Source: Thiopontia sp964416755
GTDB taxonomy: Bacteria > Pseudomonadota > Gammaproteobacteria > GCF-002020875
Length of the DNA stretch: 28,196 bases
Assembly (NCBI GenBank): GCA_964416755.1
Contig: CAYQFH010000023.1
Location: 1 to 28,196, forward strand
Direction of reading: 5' to 3'
A program made the translations under genes and the position numbers. Each line of letters opens with the position of its first letter. Within the stretch, counting starts at the first letter, position 1. The notes beneath the pieces were generated by a model. That model did no database searches. It was given only the letters and a program-made list of their open reading frames with translations, and was not told the DNA's origin. Positions 6,631 through 15,772 of the stretch are shown here, piece after piece.

Positions 6631-9357
6631 TTATTTCAATTTTCCGCAACATTGCTTGTACTTCTTGCCCGAGCCACAAGGGCACGGCTCATTACGCCCC
6701 ACCTTGCGCCCTTCGCGTACAAACGGCGCCTGCTCTTCATCTGCAGGCTGCTCTGCAGCCGGTTGATCGCCCAATACGCCAGCTGGTGCATGCTGAAAGT
6801 CCATCCCGGCTGCCGCCTCGGCCGCTTCACGGCGCTGCGCCTCAATGGCCTCTACCTCTTCAGGACTCTGCACCTGAACGCGGGTCATGATCCCCAGCGA
6901 GTCATGTTTGATACGGTCCAGCATCGCCGAGAACATCTCGAACGATTCGCGCTTGTACTCCTGCTTCGGATTCTTCTGCGCGTAACCACGCAGATGGATG
7001 CCCTGGCGCAGATGATCCATCGCCTGCAGATGCTCCTTCCACTGGTGATCCAGCACCTGCAGCATCACCGCCTTCTCGAAGTGGCGCACATTTTCACTGC
7101 CTGCCATCTCCTCCTTGGCGCTGTAGATGGCCATCATCTCCTCAAGCATCTTCTGACGCAGGGTCTCTTCGTGTAGATGGTCATCCTCCTCCAGCCACTG
7201 TGCAACCGGAAATTCCAGCTCAAACTCCTTCTGAATCGCCTCTTCCAGCCCCGGAATATCCCACTGCTCCTCCATACTCTGCGGGGGAACAAAGTGGCTA
7301 ATGATCTGGTTGACCACATCCTCACGTACCGCTTCGACAGTTTCGGAGATATCCTCTACATCCATCAGATCATTCCGCTGCTCGTAAATCACCTGACGCT
7401 GGTCATTAGCGACATCATCAAATTCCAGTAGTTGCTTACGGGTGTCGAAGTTATGCCCCTCCACCTTGCGCTGGGCATTCTCGATCGCCTTGTTGACCCA
7501 GGGGTGCTCAATCGCCTCCCCCTCCTCCATACCCAGCTTCTGCATCATTCCGGCCAGACGCTCGGAGGCGAAGATGCGCATCAGTGAATCCTCCAGCGAG
7601 AGGTAGAAACGGCTGGAACCATTATCCCCCTGACGACCGGAGCGGCCACGCAGCTGGTTGTCGATACGGCGTGACTCATGGCGTTCGGTACCGATGATGT
7701 GGAGACCACCCGAGGCCAGCACCTGTTCATGGCGCTGTTGCCATGCTGCCTTGATCTCCTCGACCCTGGCATCATCAGCCTTGTCACCCAGTTGGGCCAG
7801 CTCCGCCTCCAGGCTCCCCCCCAGCACAATATCAGTACCACGACCCGCCATATTGGTGGCGATGGTCACTGCACCCGGCGCACCGGCATGCTCGACGATA
7901 TGTGCTTCACGCTCATGCTGCTTGGCATTGAGGACCTCGTGCTCGATCTTCTCCTTCTTCAACATTTCGGAGATCAGTTCGGAACTCTCGATTGATGCGG
8001 TACCCACCAGCACCGGCTGCTGCTTGGCCATGCATTCGCGCACATCCTCGATGATCGCCCCATATTTCTCCTGTGCGGTGAGGTAGACCAGATCGGCACG
8101 GTCATCACGCACCATCGGGCGGTGAGTTGGAATCACTACCACCTCGAGACCATAGATCTGCTGGAACTCATAGGCCTCGGTATCCGCAGTACCGGTCATA
8201 CCGGAGAGTTTGTCGTACATGCGGAAAAAGTTCTGGAAGGTGATCGAGGCCATGGTCTGGTTCTCATTCTGGATCTGTACTCCCTCCTTCGCCTCGACCG
8301 CCTGGTGCAATCCCTCGCCCCAACGACGCCCCGGCATGGTACGACCAGTAAACTCATCGACGATGACAATCTGCCCGTTCTGTACGATATAGTGAACATT
8401 CTTCTCATAGACCACATGGGCACGCAGCGCCGCGTAGAGGTGATGCATCAAAGTGATGTTCTGCGGCTCATAAAGGCTCTCACCCTCGCCCAGCAGGCCC
8501 ACCTCAGTCAGCATATACTCCACCTTCTCGTGGCCCTCTTCGGTCAGTAGTACCTGCTTCGACTTCTCATCAACAGTGTAATCGCCGTTAGCCTCTTCAC
8601 CCTCTTCAAACCCCTTCTCCAGTTGTCCCGGCAGGCCGTTCATCGCTTGATAGAGCTCGGAGTTATCATCAGTCGGACCAGAGATAATCAGCGGAGTACG
8701 TGCCTCATCGATCAAAATCGAATCCACCTCATCCACCACCGCAAAGGCGCGCTGGCGCTGCACCCGCTCATCGGCGGAGAAGGACATGTTATCACGCAGG
8801 TAGTCGAAACCAAACTCGTTGTTGGTACCGTAGGTGATGTCAGCAGCATAGGCCTGCTGACGCTCCTCATGTTCCAGCCCGGGGATCACCACACCCACAC
8901 TCATACCAAGGAAGTTGTAGAGCTGCCCCATCCAGCCGGCATCACGACTGGCAAGATAATCATTCACAGTAACAACATGAACACCATTACCGTTCAAGGC
9001 ATTGAGGTAGACCGCCAGCGTTGCCATCAAGGTCTTGCCCTCACCGGTACGCATCTCGGCAATCTTGCCCTGATGCAGCACCATGCCACCGATCATCTGC
9101 ACATCATAGTGGCGCATCTGAAAGACACGCTGCGATGCCTCACGCACCGTGGCAAAGGCCTCTGGCAGCAGTTCATCGAGGGTGGCCCCCGCTTTGATGC
9201 GGTTACGGAACTCTGCCGTCCTGGCCTGCAGCGCTTCATCACTCAACTCCTGTAGCTCTGGCTCAAGCGCGTTGATCTGATCAACCGTCTTCTGCATCTT
9301 CTTGACCAGACGGTCATTACGACTGCCAAAAATCTTTTTAAAAGCTTTTTTAATCAT
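6631..9357 (-). CDS. secA: Preprotein translocase ATPase SecA
   Basis: SecA is the ATPase motor that pushes unfolded preproteins through SecYEG. Starting at the ATG at 9357 the protein has 908 residues and opens MIKKAFKKIFGSRNDRLVKK, the usual SecA N-terminus. An upstream in-frame ATG at 9381 would add eight residues but lacks a ribosome site, whereas AGGAAG lies 11 bases before 9357. Visible parts are the Walker A segment MRTGEGKTL near residue 100, the DEVDSILIDEARTPL helicase motif, a second motor domain with NMAGRGTDIVLGG and GRSGRQGD, and the C-terminal zinc finger CPCGSGKKYKQCC that binds SecB and lipid. No secM-like gene lies between lpxC and secA; only 154 bases separate them. Confidence 0.97.
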   Translation of the reverse strand: MIKKAFKKIFGSRNDRLVKKMQKTVDQINALEPELQELSDEALQARTAEFRNRIKAGATLDELLPEAFATVREASQRVFQMRHYDVQMIGGMVLHQGKIAEMRTGEGKTLMATLAVYLNALNGNGVHVVTVNDYLASRDAGWMGQLYNFLGMSVGVVIPGLEHEERQQAYAADITYGTNNEFGFDYLRDNMSFSADERVQRQRAFAVVDEVDSILIDEARTPLIISGPTDDNSELYQAMNGLPGQLEKGFEEGEEANGDYTVDEKSKQVLLTEEGHEKVEYMLTEVGLLGEGESLYEPQNITLMHHLYAALRAHVVYEKNVHYIVQNGQIVIVDEFTGRTMPGRRWGEGLHQAVEAKEGVQIQNENQTMASITFQNFFRMYDKLSGMTGTADTEAYEFQQIYGLEVVVIPTHRPMVRDDRADLVYLTAQEKYGAIIEDVRECMAKQQPVLVGTASIESSELISEMLKKEKIEHEVLNAKQHEREAHIVEHAGAPGAVTIATNMAGRGTDIVLGGSLEAELAQLGDKADDARVEEIKAAWQQRHEQVLASGGLHIIGTERHESRRIDNQLRGRSGRQGDNGSSRFYLSLEDSLMRIFASERLAGMMQKLGMEEGEAIEHPWVNKAIENAQRKVEGHNFDTRKQLLEFDDVANDQRQVIYEQRNDLMDVEDISETVEAVREDVVNQIISHFVPPQSMEEQWDIPGLEEAIQKEFELEFPVAQWLEEDDHLHEETLRQKMLEEMMAIYSAKEEMAGSENVRHFEKAVMLQVLDHQWKEHLQAMDHLRQGIHLRGYAQKNPKQEYKRESFEMFSAMLDRIKHDSLGIMTRVQVQSPEEVEAIEAQRREAAEAAAGMDFQHAPAGVLGDQPAAEQPADEEQAPFVREGRKVGRNEPCPCGSGKKYKQCCGKLK

Positions 9358-9442
9358 TGTGGTGGCCACTTCCTGCGGCATGGTTATCTATGAAAAATCA
9401 CGCCATTGCTGCACGTAATTTCCCATAACGAGAAAAAGGGAG

Positions 9443-9471
9443 ATCATAGCGAATCACCGGTTGAACTCCAA
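9443..9471 (-). promoter_or_regulatory. Predicted sigma70 promoter for secA
   Basis: On the minus strand TTGGAG (9466-9471) and TATGAT (9443-9448) are separated by exactly 17 bases, about 85 bases upstream of the secA start. This allows transcription independent of lpxC. Confidence 0.55.
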
Positions 9472-9511
9472 GAAGAAGCAACCAGTTAAAAGAAGTTTTC
9501 TATACCGCCAC

Positions 9512-10417
9512 CTATGCTGTCAGGGGCACAAAAGAGATCGGCGCAGACTCACTTTCATCAAAGGAGACATATTCCCATGCCTCTTTGTTCGCCAACACCT
9601 TGCGAGTCAGCTGGTTGTTCAGGTCATGACCTGATTTGTAACCATGGTAGGCTCCCAGAATCGGGCTACCCAGCAGATAGAGATCACCTACCGCATCGAG
9701 AATCTTGTGGCGTACAAACTCATCCTTGAAGCGCAGTCCATCTTCATTCAGTACACGGAACTCATCCAGACCTACTGCATTCTCCAAACTTGCACCCAGC
9801 GCCAACCCCTGCATGCGCAATGCCTCGACATCACGGATGAAACCGAAGGTACGGGCGCGGCTCACCTCTTTCTCATAACGCAATGAGGAGAAATCGATTG
9901 TCTGATATTGATGTTCCTCGCTGAATGCGGGGTGCTCGAAATCGATCTCGAAGGAGAGCTTGAACCCCTCATAGGGTGCCAGACTCGCCTTTTTATCCCC
10001 ATCCTCTACCTCAACCGGCTGAGTGATGCGAATATAGCGCTTGGCCGCACGTTGCTCGACCAGACCGGCACTCTTGAGCATAAAGACAAAAGTACTGGCA
10101 CTACCATCCATGATCGGGATCTCAGGTGCATCAAGATCGACAAAGGCATTATCGACGCCCAAGCCATAGAAGGCAGACATCAGATGCTCAATGGTGGAGA
10201 TGGTGGCTCCATCCTTCATCAGTGTAGTGGAGAGCCGAGTATCTCCTACACAGGTAGGACAGACTGAAATGGTTGGACTGTTGGCCATATCGACACGACG
10301 GAACACAATACCGGTATTCTCAGGAGCGGGTCTCAACGTGAGATGCACCTTTTTGCCGGAGTGGAGACCAATGCCCGTAGAGTGGACCTGGTTTTTCAAT
10401 GTTCGTTGACGTGTCAT
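9512..10417 (-). CDS. lpxC: UDP-3-O-acyl-N-acetylglucosamine deacetylase LpxC
   Basis: LpxC is the zinc-dependent deacetylase that commits UDP-sugar to lipid A synthesis in the cytoplasm. The 301-residue protein opens MTRQRTLKNQVHSTGIGLHS. It keeps the zinc ligands His78 (in STIEHLMSAFYG), His237 and Asp241 (in VRHKILDAVGDLYLLG), with the catalytic Glu77. The C-terminal HDLNNQLTRKVL motif is also standard. The length is near that of E. coli (305). It precedes secA, as in the E. coli dcw-distal region, though ftsZ is not next to it here: lnt lies upstream. A near-consensus promoter lies about 45 bases before the ATG. Confidence 0.97.
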   Translation of the reverse strand: MTRQRTLKNQVHSTGIGLHSGKKVHLTLRPAPENTGIVFRRVDMANSPTISVCPTCVGDTRLSTTLMKDGATISTIEHLMSAFYGLGVDNAFVDLDAPEIPIMDGSASTFVFMLKSAGLVEQRAAKRYIRITQPVEVEDGDKKASLAPYEGFKLSFEIDFEHPAFSEEHQYQTIDFSSLRYEKEVSRARTFGFIRDVEALRMQGLALGASLENAVGLDEFRVLNEDGLRFKDEFVRHKILDAVGDLYLLGSPILGAYHGYKSGHDLNNQLTRKVLANKEAWEYVSFDESESAPISFVPLTA

Positions 10418-10462
10418 GGCTTTATAAAATTTGTTTTTAACCCTGTTGTGCAGAGCGAGTGC

Positions 10463-10491
10463 ATTATATACAAGAAATCACTTGAATGCAA
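10463..10491 (-). promoter_or_regulatory. Strong predicted sigma70 promoter for lpxC
   Basis: On the minus strand a -35 TTGCAT (10486-10491) and a perfect -10 TATAAT (10463-10468) are separated by 17 bases. The site lies 46 bases upstream of the lpxC ATG in an AT-rich gap, so lpxC has its own promoter separate from the lnt operon. Confidence 0.75.
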
Positions 10492-10541
10492 GCGCATAAA
10501 AAACGCATTTTTTCGACAGATTTGGATTCTATGGGAACAGT

Positions 10542-10570
10542 AATACAAAAATCAACCACTTTTTTGTATT
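10542..10570. repeat. 10-bp AT-rich inverted repeat downstream of lnt
   Basis: Arms aatacaaaaa (10542-10551) and tttttgtatt (10561-10570) are perfect complements around a 9-base loop. It lies 28 bases after the lnt stop and 50 bases upstream of the lpxC -35. It could be a weak terminator for lnt or a protein-binding site; the stem is almost all A-T. Confidence 0.35.
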
Positions 10571-10597
10571 TTCTTCACTCTATTTCTCATAAAAAAT

Positions 10598-12046
10598 TCA
10601 GAAGAACATGGAAGACCAGTACAAATAGGGAGTTACTCCTTGTCGAGGCTGAATCTCTCCCTCCAATACTCCCTGCTCTGATCGATACAGTTGTTCAATA
10701 ATCTCACCATCTGCATCGATCAGAGCAGTAATTCCAGTATTGGTTGCGCGCAGTAGTGGACGCGCTGACTCCAAAGCACGCATACGGGCAATCTGCAGAT
10801 GCTGATCCGGTGCCAGAGAATTTCCAAACCAGCCATCATTGCTGACTGTCACCAAAAGACTGGCCTGCGGCAGATATGAGAAAGTCAACCGAGGATAAGC
10901 GATCTCATAACAGACGGTTGGCCCAATCACCCACTCTCCTACACTCAATGGCGACTGTTGCTCCGCCCCTGCCGAGAAGGAGGAGAAGGGAATCTGAATA
11001 AAGTTCAGCAGTGGACGCAGCACCCCCTCAAACGGCAGATATTCCCCCATCGGTACCAGATGGCGCTTTCTGTAACTGCCACTTTCCGCTCCCACTGCCA
11101 CAATGGCATTGTAGTAATGTCTCTTCTCCCCATTCCACTCCAGCAATGGCATCCCCGTCAACAACGTGCGCCCCTCTGCTGCCAACCGCTGCGAAAACGG
11201 CTGTAAGAAGATGCTTTCCACACGCTGGCGAAAGGCGGGAATTGCCGTCTCCGGCCAGATCACCAACTGCGCTCGGCTCTCCTCCGTTGCAATACGATAC
11301 TGTCTCAAAGTCGGGAATAGATTCTCTGACAACCACTTCTGATCCTGTGCGATATTGCCTTGAACCAACGCTACCGAAACCGGCTCTCCCTGTGGTTCTC
11401 CCCACTGCTGCTGGCTACTTCCCCAAGCAAGCAAAGAGAGCAACAGCAGCTGTACCACTACACCACCACGCTGCCTGGGGATAACCACTGTACGCAGCAA
11501 CAGTAGTGCAATCCACGCCAGAAACAGGGAAACTCCGAGCGTCCCTACCCATGGAGCCAAACCACGATAGAAGGTTCCTGGGGCGGTATGCCCCAACAGT
11601 AACCAGGGAAACCCCCCCAGCAGCCAACTACGCAGCCACTCAAAAACAACCCAAAACAGAGGGAACAGCAATAGCACTGAACGGGCGAAGCGCTGCCCCA
11701 ACCAGAAAAGTATCGCCCCTTGTAACGCCGGAAAGAGCGCCATCCCCGAGACGAAAAGCACTGCCACCACCCACGAAAGTGTCAGATCCACACCACCAAA
11801 CTGAGCCACACTAACCTGCACCCAACTGGTCCCGACACCGAACAGCCCAACACCGAAGAGCCATCCCAGACGAAAGGCATCTCGCCCGGTCGAAGCCTGC
11901 AGCCAGACCCAGTACTGCACCCCAACCGCAAATGGTGCAATCCAGAACAGTTCGAAGGGGGCAAAAGCCAGCGGCAGAATGCCACCAGCAGCAAGCGCCA
12001 GCAGTCCCGGACCGCTATGCAGCGTCTGCTTCCGGCGCGCTCTCAT
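10598..12046 (-). CDS. lnt: Apolipoprotein N-acyltransferase Lnt
   Basis: Lnt adds the third acyl chain to the N-terminal cysteine of lipoproteins in the inner membrane. The N-terminal half has about six to eight hydrophobic segments (from LLALAAGGILPLAFAPFELF on). The periplasmic C-terminal half is a nitrilase-type domain with the catalytic triad visible as Glu in VIWPETAIP, Lys in YRKRHLVPMGEYLPFE, and Cys in GPTVCYEIAYP. The open frame extends back to 12166, but the ATG at 12046 (MRARRKQTLHSG) gives 482 residues, near the usual size, and overlaps corC by 32 bases. The exact start is uncertain. It closes the miaB-phoH-ybeY-corC-lnt operon, the order seen in E. coli. Confidence 0.93.
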   Translation of the reverse strand: MRARRKQTLHSGPGLLALAAGGILPLAFAPFELFWIAPFAVGVQYWVWLQASTGRDAFRLGWLFGVGLFGVGTSWVQVSVAQFGGVDLTLSWVVAVLFVSGMALFPALQGAILFWLGQRFARSVLLLFPLFWVVFEWLRSWLLGGFPWLLLGHTAPGTFYRGLAPWVGTLGVSLFLAWIALLLLRTVVIPRQRGGVVVQLLLLSLLAWGSSQQQWGEPQGEPVSVALVQGNIAQDQKWLSENLFPTLRQYRIATEESRAQLVIWPETAIPAFRQRVESIFLQPFSQRLAAEGRTLLTGMPLLEWNGEKRHYYNAIVAVGAESGSYRKRHLVPMGEYLPFEGVLRPLLNFIQIPFSSFSAGAEQQSPLSVGEWVIGPTVCYEIAYPRLTFSYLPQASLLVTVSNDGWFGNSLAPDQHLQIARMRALESARPLLRATNTGITALIDADGEIIEQLYRSEQGVLEGEIQPRQGVTPYLYWSSMFF

Positions 12047-12899
12047 CAGGTTGCCCACCACCAACAGCGCTGAGCGGCGAAACATTGACCTGCAGCAGAT
12101 GGACACGGCGATTGTCTGCACGCAGCACCTTGAAGCGGAAGCGCTCCATCTCCACGCTCTCACCACGCACCGGCAGATGGCCCAACCTGCGAATCAGCAG
12201 GCCACCCACCGTGTCCACCCCATCCTCATCCAAGGAAGCAGAGAAATATTCATTGAACTCCTCAATCGGTGTGACCGCCTTAACAGTGTGACGAACTGCA
12301 GTGTGGCGATGAATCAACCCCTCTTCCAGATCGTGCTCATCCTCGATATCACCAACAATCTGCTCCAGCACATCCTCGATGGTCACCATCCCGGCCACGC
12401 CACCATACTCATCCACCACGATGGCGATGTGGTTACGGCTGGAGCGGAATTCCTTGAGCAGCACATTGAGCCGTTTACTCTCAGGAATGAAAACCACCGG
12501 ACGCAGGTTGTCACGCAGATTGAAGCGTCCCTCCTCCTCACGCCAGTGGAGCACATCCTTGGCCAGCAGAATACCGACCACCTCGTCACGGCTCTCGCCA
12601 ATGACTGGAAAACGGGAGTGTGCCGATTTGATAACGGTAGGAAGAAACTCTTCCGGAGAGTCCTCCATTCCCACCACTACCATCTGAGAACGGGGGATCA
12701 TGATGTCTCGCGCCTGCATCTCGGAGAACTGCAGTGCCCCCTCCAGCATCGCCAGACTATCCGCATCCAGAATCTGCTGCCAGTGGGCAGCACGGAGAAT
12801 CTCAATCAGTTGATCTTTGTTGGCAGGCCCCTGGTACTGCACGCCACCAAACAGGGAGCGGAGCCAGGAACCGATGGTAGGTCGGTCTTTGCTGTTCAT
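12015..12899 (-). CDS. corC: CorC/HlyC family protein with paired CBS domains
   Basis: A 294-residue soluble CorC, annotated in E. coli as a magnesium/cobalt efflux accessory protein. It lacks the DUF21 membrane domain found in longer relatives. The first CBS domain starts near residue 65 (ARDIMIPRSQMVVV). The second lies near 130-195 with NHIAIVVDEYGGVAGMVTIE and DVLEQIVGDIEDEHD. The C-terminal CorC_HlyC domain spans about 205-285 (DTVGGLLIRRLGHLPVRGE). It lies 31 bases after ybeY and overlaps lnt. The function rests on family knowledge; the ligand of the CBS pair is not visible in the sequence. Confidence 0.9.
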   Translation of the reverse strand: MNSKDRPTIGSWLRSLFGGVQYQGPANKDQLIEILRAAHWQQILDADSLAMLEGALQFSEMQARDIMIPRSQMVVVGMEDSPEEFLPTVIKSAHSRFPVIGESRDEVVGILLAKDVLHWREEEGRFNLRDNLRPVVFIPESKRLNVLLKEFRSSRNHIAIVVDEYGGVAGMVTIEDVLEQIVGDIEDEHDLEEGLIHRHTAVRHTVKAVTPIEEFNEYFSASLDEDGVDTVGGLLIRRLGHLPVRGESVEMERFRFKVLRADNRRVHLLQVNVSPLSAVGGGQPDESAPEADAA

Positions 12900-12930
12900 G
12901 TACGGTTCTTTATTGAATCGGCACTATAGT

Positions 12931-13386
12931 TTACGCATAAGGATCGCTAAATCCAAGAGAGGCCAGAATTTTGATCTCTGCCTGCTCCATCACGATCGCA
13001 TCACGCGGTTCAATGTGATCCATCCCCAGCAGATGGAGTACGCCATGCACCACCATATGTGCCCAGTGCGCCTCTTCCGATTTTCCCTGTTCAGCAGCTT
13101 CACGCACAATCACCGGCGCAGAGATCACCAAGTCCCCCAACGGCAGCTCTTCCACCGGAATCCCTGCCGGTGCCTCGAACGGGAAGGAGAGTACATTGGT
13201 CGGCCCCTGCTTATTGCGATACTGCTGGTTCAACTCGGCACTCTCCGCCTCATCGACAATACGCACCACCAGCTCACCCAACACCTCTTCGCCAGCACCA
13301 TCAATAGCAGCATTGGCCCACTGTTCAAAGATTGCTTCAGCAGGCAACTCCCCCACCTTGATCGCCTGTTGCAAAATCAGCTCCAT
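12931..13386 (-). CDS. ybeY: Endoribonuclease YbeY (rRNA maturation factor)
   Basis: YbeY is a zinc-dependent RNase involved in 16S rRNA 3'-end maturation and ribosome quality control. The 151-residue protein has the family metal site HMVVHGVLHLLGMDH near residues 114-128, matching HxxxHLxGxDH, and the upstream motif NxxYRNKQGPTNVLSFPF. The ATG shares its first base with the last base of the phoH stop (TGATG), so translation is coupled. The length and position between phoH and corC are as in E. coli. Confidence 0.95.
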   Translation of the reverse strand: MELILQQAIKVGELPAEAIFEQWANAAIDGAGEEVLGELVVRIVDEAESAELNQQYRNKQGPTNVLSFPFEAPAGIPVEELPLGDLVISAPVIVREAAEQGKSEEAHWAHMVVHGVLHLLGMDHIEPRDAIVMEQAEIKILASLGFSDPYA

Positions 13387-14345
13387 CAGCCCTGTTCTCC
13401 ATCATAAGCACGCACAATACGCTGTACCAGCGGATGGCGCACCACATCCTTGGCCTGAAAGAAGGTAAAACCGATCTCATCGACCGATTGCAACACCTCG
13501 ATAGCATTGCGCAGCCCTGACTGCACGTGACGCGGCAGATCAACCTGAGTCACATCACCAGTCACCACCGCCGTAGAGCCAAAACCGATCCGGGTGAGAA
13601 ACATCTTCATCTGCTCTACTGTAGTATTCTGTGCCTCGTCCAGAATGACAAAGGAGTCATTCAATGTACGCCCGCGCATAAAGGCGAGTGGCGCCACTTC
13701 GACCACATTGCGCTCAATCAGCTTCGCCACCTTCTCAAATCCGAGCATTTCGTAGAGGGCATCATAAAGTGGACGCAGATAGGGGTCGATCTTGTCCGCC
13801 ATATCCCCCGGTAGGAAGCCAAGCTTTTCCCCCGCCTCCACCGCCGGACGCACCAGCACCAACCGCTTTACCTCTTCGCGCTGTAGCGCATCAACTGCAC
13901 TGGCGACCGCCAGATAGCTCTTGCCGGTACCGGCCGGGCCGATGCCGAAGCTGAGATCATGAGTGACAATCTGGTGCATGTAACGGCGCTGACGTGGGCC
14001 ACGCGGACGAATCACCCGGTGACGGGTCTTGATGGTGACTTCAGGAATGGAACGCTCCGCCTCTGCCGCTTCGGCATCCTCATCCCTTTTCATCTGCACC
14101 TCATTCAGCAACAGATGAAGCGTATCAGCTGCAACCTCCTCCTGCTGGGTATAGAGACTGTTCAGCACCTGCCCTGCCAACCTAATGGATTCAGCATCTC
14201 CGACAATACGAAACTGGTTGCCACGGTAGTTGATCTCTACCCCCAGCCGTGCCTCAATCTGGCGCAGATGGGCATCTTGCTCTCCACACAGTGCAACCAG
14301 TCGCTCACTATCGGCTGGTTCCAGTACAATTTCGGTTGACTCCAT
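13386..14345 (-). CDS. ybeZ: PhoH-like ATPase YbeZ
   Basis: A 319-residue PhoH-family cytoplasmic ATPase thought to work with YbeY in rRNA maturation. The P-loop GPAGTGKSYLAVASAVDAL lies near residues 137-155. The Walker B region is SFVILDEAQNTTVEQMKMFL, followed by TRIGFGSTAVVTGD, and an N-terminal KH-like segment holds the first ~95 residues. The start codon overlaps the miaB stop (TAATG) and its stop overlaps the ybeY start. The miaB-phoH-ybeY order is strongly conserved. The biochemical role of the family is not fully settled. Confidence 0.93.
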   Translation of the reverse strand: MESTEIVLEPADSERLVALCGEQDAHLRQIEARLGVEINYRGNQFRIVGDAESIRLAGQVLNSLYTQQEEVAADTLHLLLNEVQMKRDEDAEAAEAERSIPEVTIKTRHRVIRPRGPRQRRYMHQIVTHDLSFGIGPAGTGKSYLAVASAVDALQREEVKRLVLVRPAVEAGEKLGFLPGDMADKIDPYLRPLYDALYEMLGFEKVAKLIERNVVEVAPLAFMRGRTLNDSFVILDEAQNTTVEQMKMFLTRIGFGSTAVVTGDVTQVDLPRHVQSGLRNAIEVLQSVDEIGFTFFQAKDVVRHPLVQRIVRAYDGEQG

Positions 14346-15673
14346 TATTCTATCCGCTCGCCACGCAGTGAATTGGGCAGCGCCTCGGTGATCTTCACCT
14401 CGACAAACTGCCCGGTCAGACTCAACGGCCCATCAAAATTGACCACCCGATTGTTCTCGGTACGCCCCGCCACCTGAGTACCCGGCCCCTTGCGCGCTGG
14501 ACCTTCGACCAGCACGGTCTGCACACTCCCCATCATCTCACGACTGATCTCCATCGCAATCTGATTCAAGCGCTCTTGCAAGCGCGTCAGACGCTGTTGC
14601 TTCACCTCGTGAGGCACATCATCGGGCAGGTCGGCTGCTGGGGTACCGGGACGTGGACTGTAGATAAAACTGAAGGAGCGGTCAAAGCGCAATTCGGCAA
14701 TCAGATCCATCGTTGCCATGAAGTCTTCTTCCGTCTCACCGGGGAAACCGATAATAAAATCGGAGGAGAGGCTGAGATCGGGACGCTGTGCCCGCAATTT
14801 TTGGATGATCTCGCGATACGCCTCTGCACTATGGTTGCGCTTCATCATCTTGAGGATGTGGTCGGATCCGGCCTGTACCGGCAGATGGAGGTGACTCACC
14901 AGTTGCGGTACCTCACCATAGCTCTCGATCAGCGCATCGTTCATCTCCATCGGATGGGAGGTGGTATAACGGATACGCCCCACACCATCCATTGCTGCGA
15001 TAAAGTGGATCAGCGTCGCCAGATCGGCAGTCTCTCCATCTTCCATCTCACCACGATAGGCATTGACGTTCTGACCCAGCAGCGAAATCTCCCGAACCCC
15101 CTGCTCGACCAGACCGGCCACTTCGGCAATCACATCATCGAATGGGCGGCTCACCTCTTCACCACGGGTGTACGGCACAACGCAGAAGGTGCAGTACTTG
15201 CTGCATCCCTCCATAATGCTGACATGGGCACTGACACCGGTTGCCTGCTGCTCCGGCAGGCGGTCGAACTTCTCGATCTCGGGAAAGGAGACATCGACCA
15301 CTGCCTTCTGTTCTGCCATGGCTGCATCCACCATTTCTGGCAGGCGGTGCAGGGTCTGTGGCCCGAAGACCAGATCGACAAACGGGGCACGGCTGCGAAT
15401 CGCCTCTCCCTCCTGGCTGGCAACACAACCACCCACACCAATCAGTATGCCAGGCTTTGCCTCTTTCAACGGACGCCACAACCCCAGCTGCGAGAAGACC
15501 TTCTCCTGCGCCTTCTCCCGCACAGAACAGGTATTGAGCAGAAAGAGATCGGCCTCCTCCGGCACCTCGGTGCGCTCGTACCCATGCGACTTCTGTAGCA
15601 ACTCCACCATGCGAGCGGAGTCGTAGTCATTCATCTGACAGCCAAAGGTTTTAATCAGGACTTTCTTGGACAT
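14345..15673 (-). CDS. miaB: tRNA-2-methylthio-N6-dimethylallyladenosine synthase MiaB
   Basis: MiaB is a radical-SAM methylthiotransferase that converts i6A37 to ms2i6A37 in tRNAs reading codons that start with U. The 442-residue protein has the three N-terminal cluster cysteines (IKTFGCQMN, LNTCSVREKA, GVGGCVASQ). The radical SAM CX3CX2C motif is CSKYCTFCVVPYTRGEE near residue 156, and a C-terminal TRAM domain follows. The length is standard. It is the first gene of the miaB-phoH-ybeY-corC-lnt operon. The 99-base gap upstream, next to the copper ATPase gene, must hold its promoter; I see a TAGAAT -10-like element but no clear -35. Confidence 0.96.
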   Translation of the reverse strand: MSKKVLIKTFGCQMNDYDSARMVELLQKSHGYERTEVPEEADLFLLNTCSVREKAQEKVFSQLGLWRPLKEAKPGILIGVGGCVASQEGEAIRSRAPFVDLVFGPQTLHRLPEMVDAAMAEQKAVVDVSFPEIEKFDRLPEQQATGVSAHVSIMEGCSKYCTFCVVPYTRGEEVSRPFDDVIAEVAGLVEQGVREISLLGQNVNAYRGEMEDGETADLATLIHFIAAMDGVGRIRYTTSHPMEMNDALIESYGEVPQLVSHLHLPVQAGSDHILKMMKRNHSAEAYREIIQKLRAQRPDLSLSSDFIIGFPGETEEDFMATMDLIAELRFDRSFSFIYSPRPGTPAADLPDDVPHEVKQQRLTRLQERLNQIAMEISREMMGSVQTVLVEGPARKGPGTQVAGRTENNRVVNFDGPLSLTGQFVEVKITEALPNSLRGERIE

Positions 15674-15772
15674 CGGGGAATAGAGTCAGGCAACGGTAAA
15701 AGCGTAATTCTACCTTGAAATGGCTGACAACAGTCACAACCAAGTTTTAAAGATACCTCTAAAATACCAACT

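Noticed and set aside
9358..9511. A secM-like secretion monitor gene between lpxC and secA
   Set aside because: The gap is only 154 bases and has no open frame with a signal peptide or arrest motif; it contains a promoter instead.
11979..12929. Plus-strand open frame of 316 codons opposite corC
   Set aside because: It lies antisense to a complete CorC with two CBS domains and overlaps lnt; no protein-like features.
14576..15598. Long open frame (340 codons) on the plus strand opposite miaB
   Set aside because: miaB is unambiguous on the minus strand. The antisense frame has no family features and is a by-product of codon bias.
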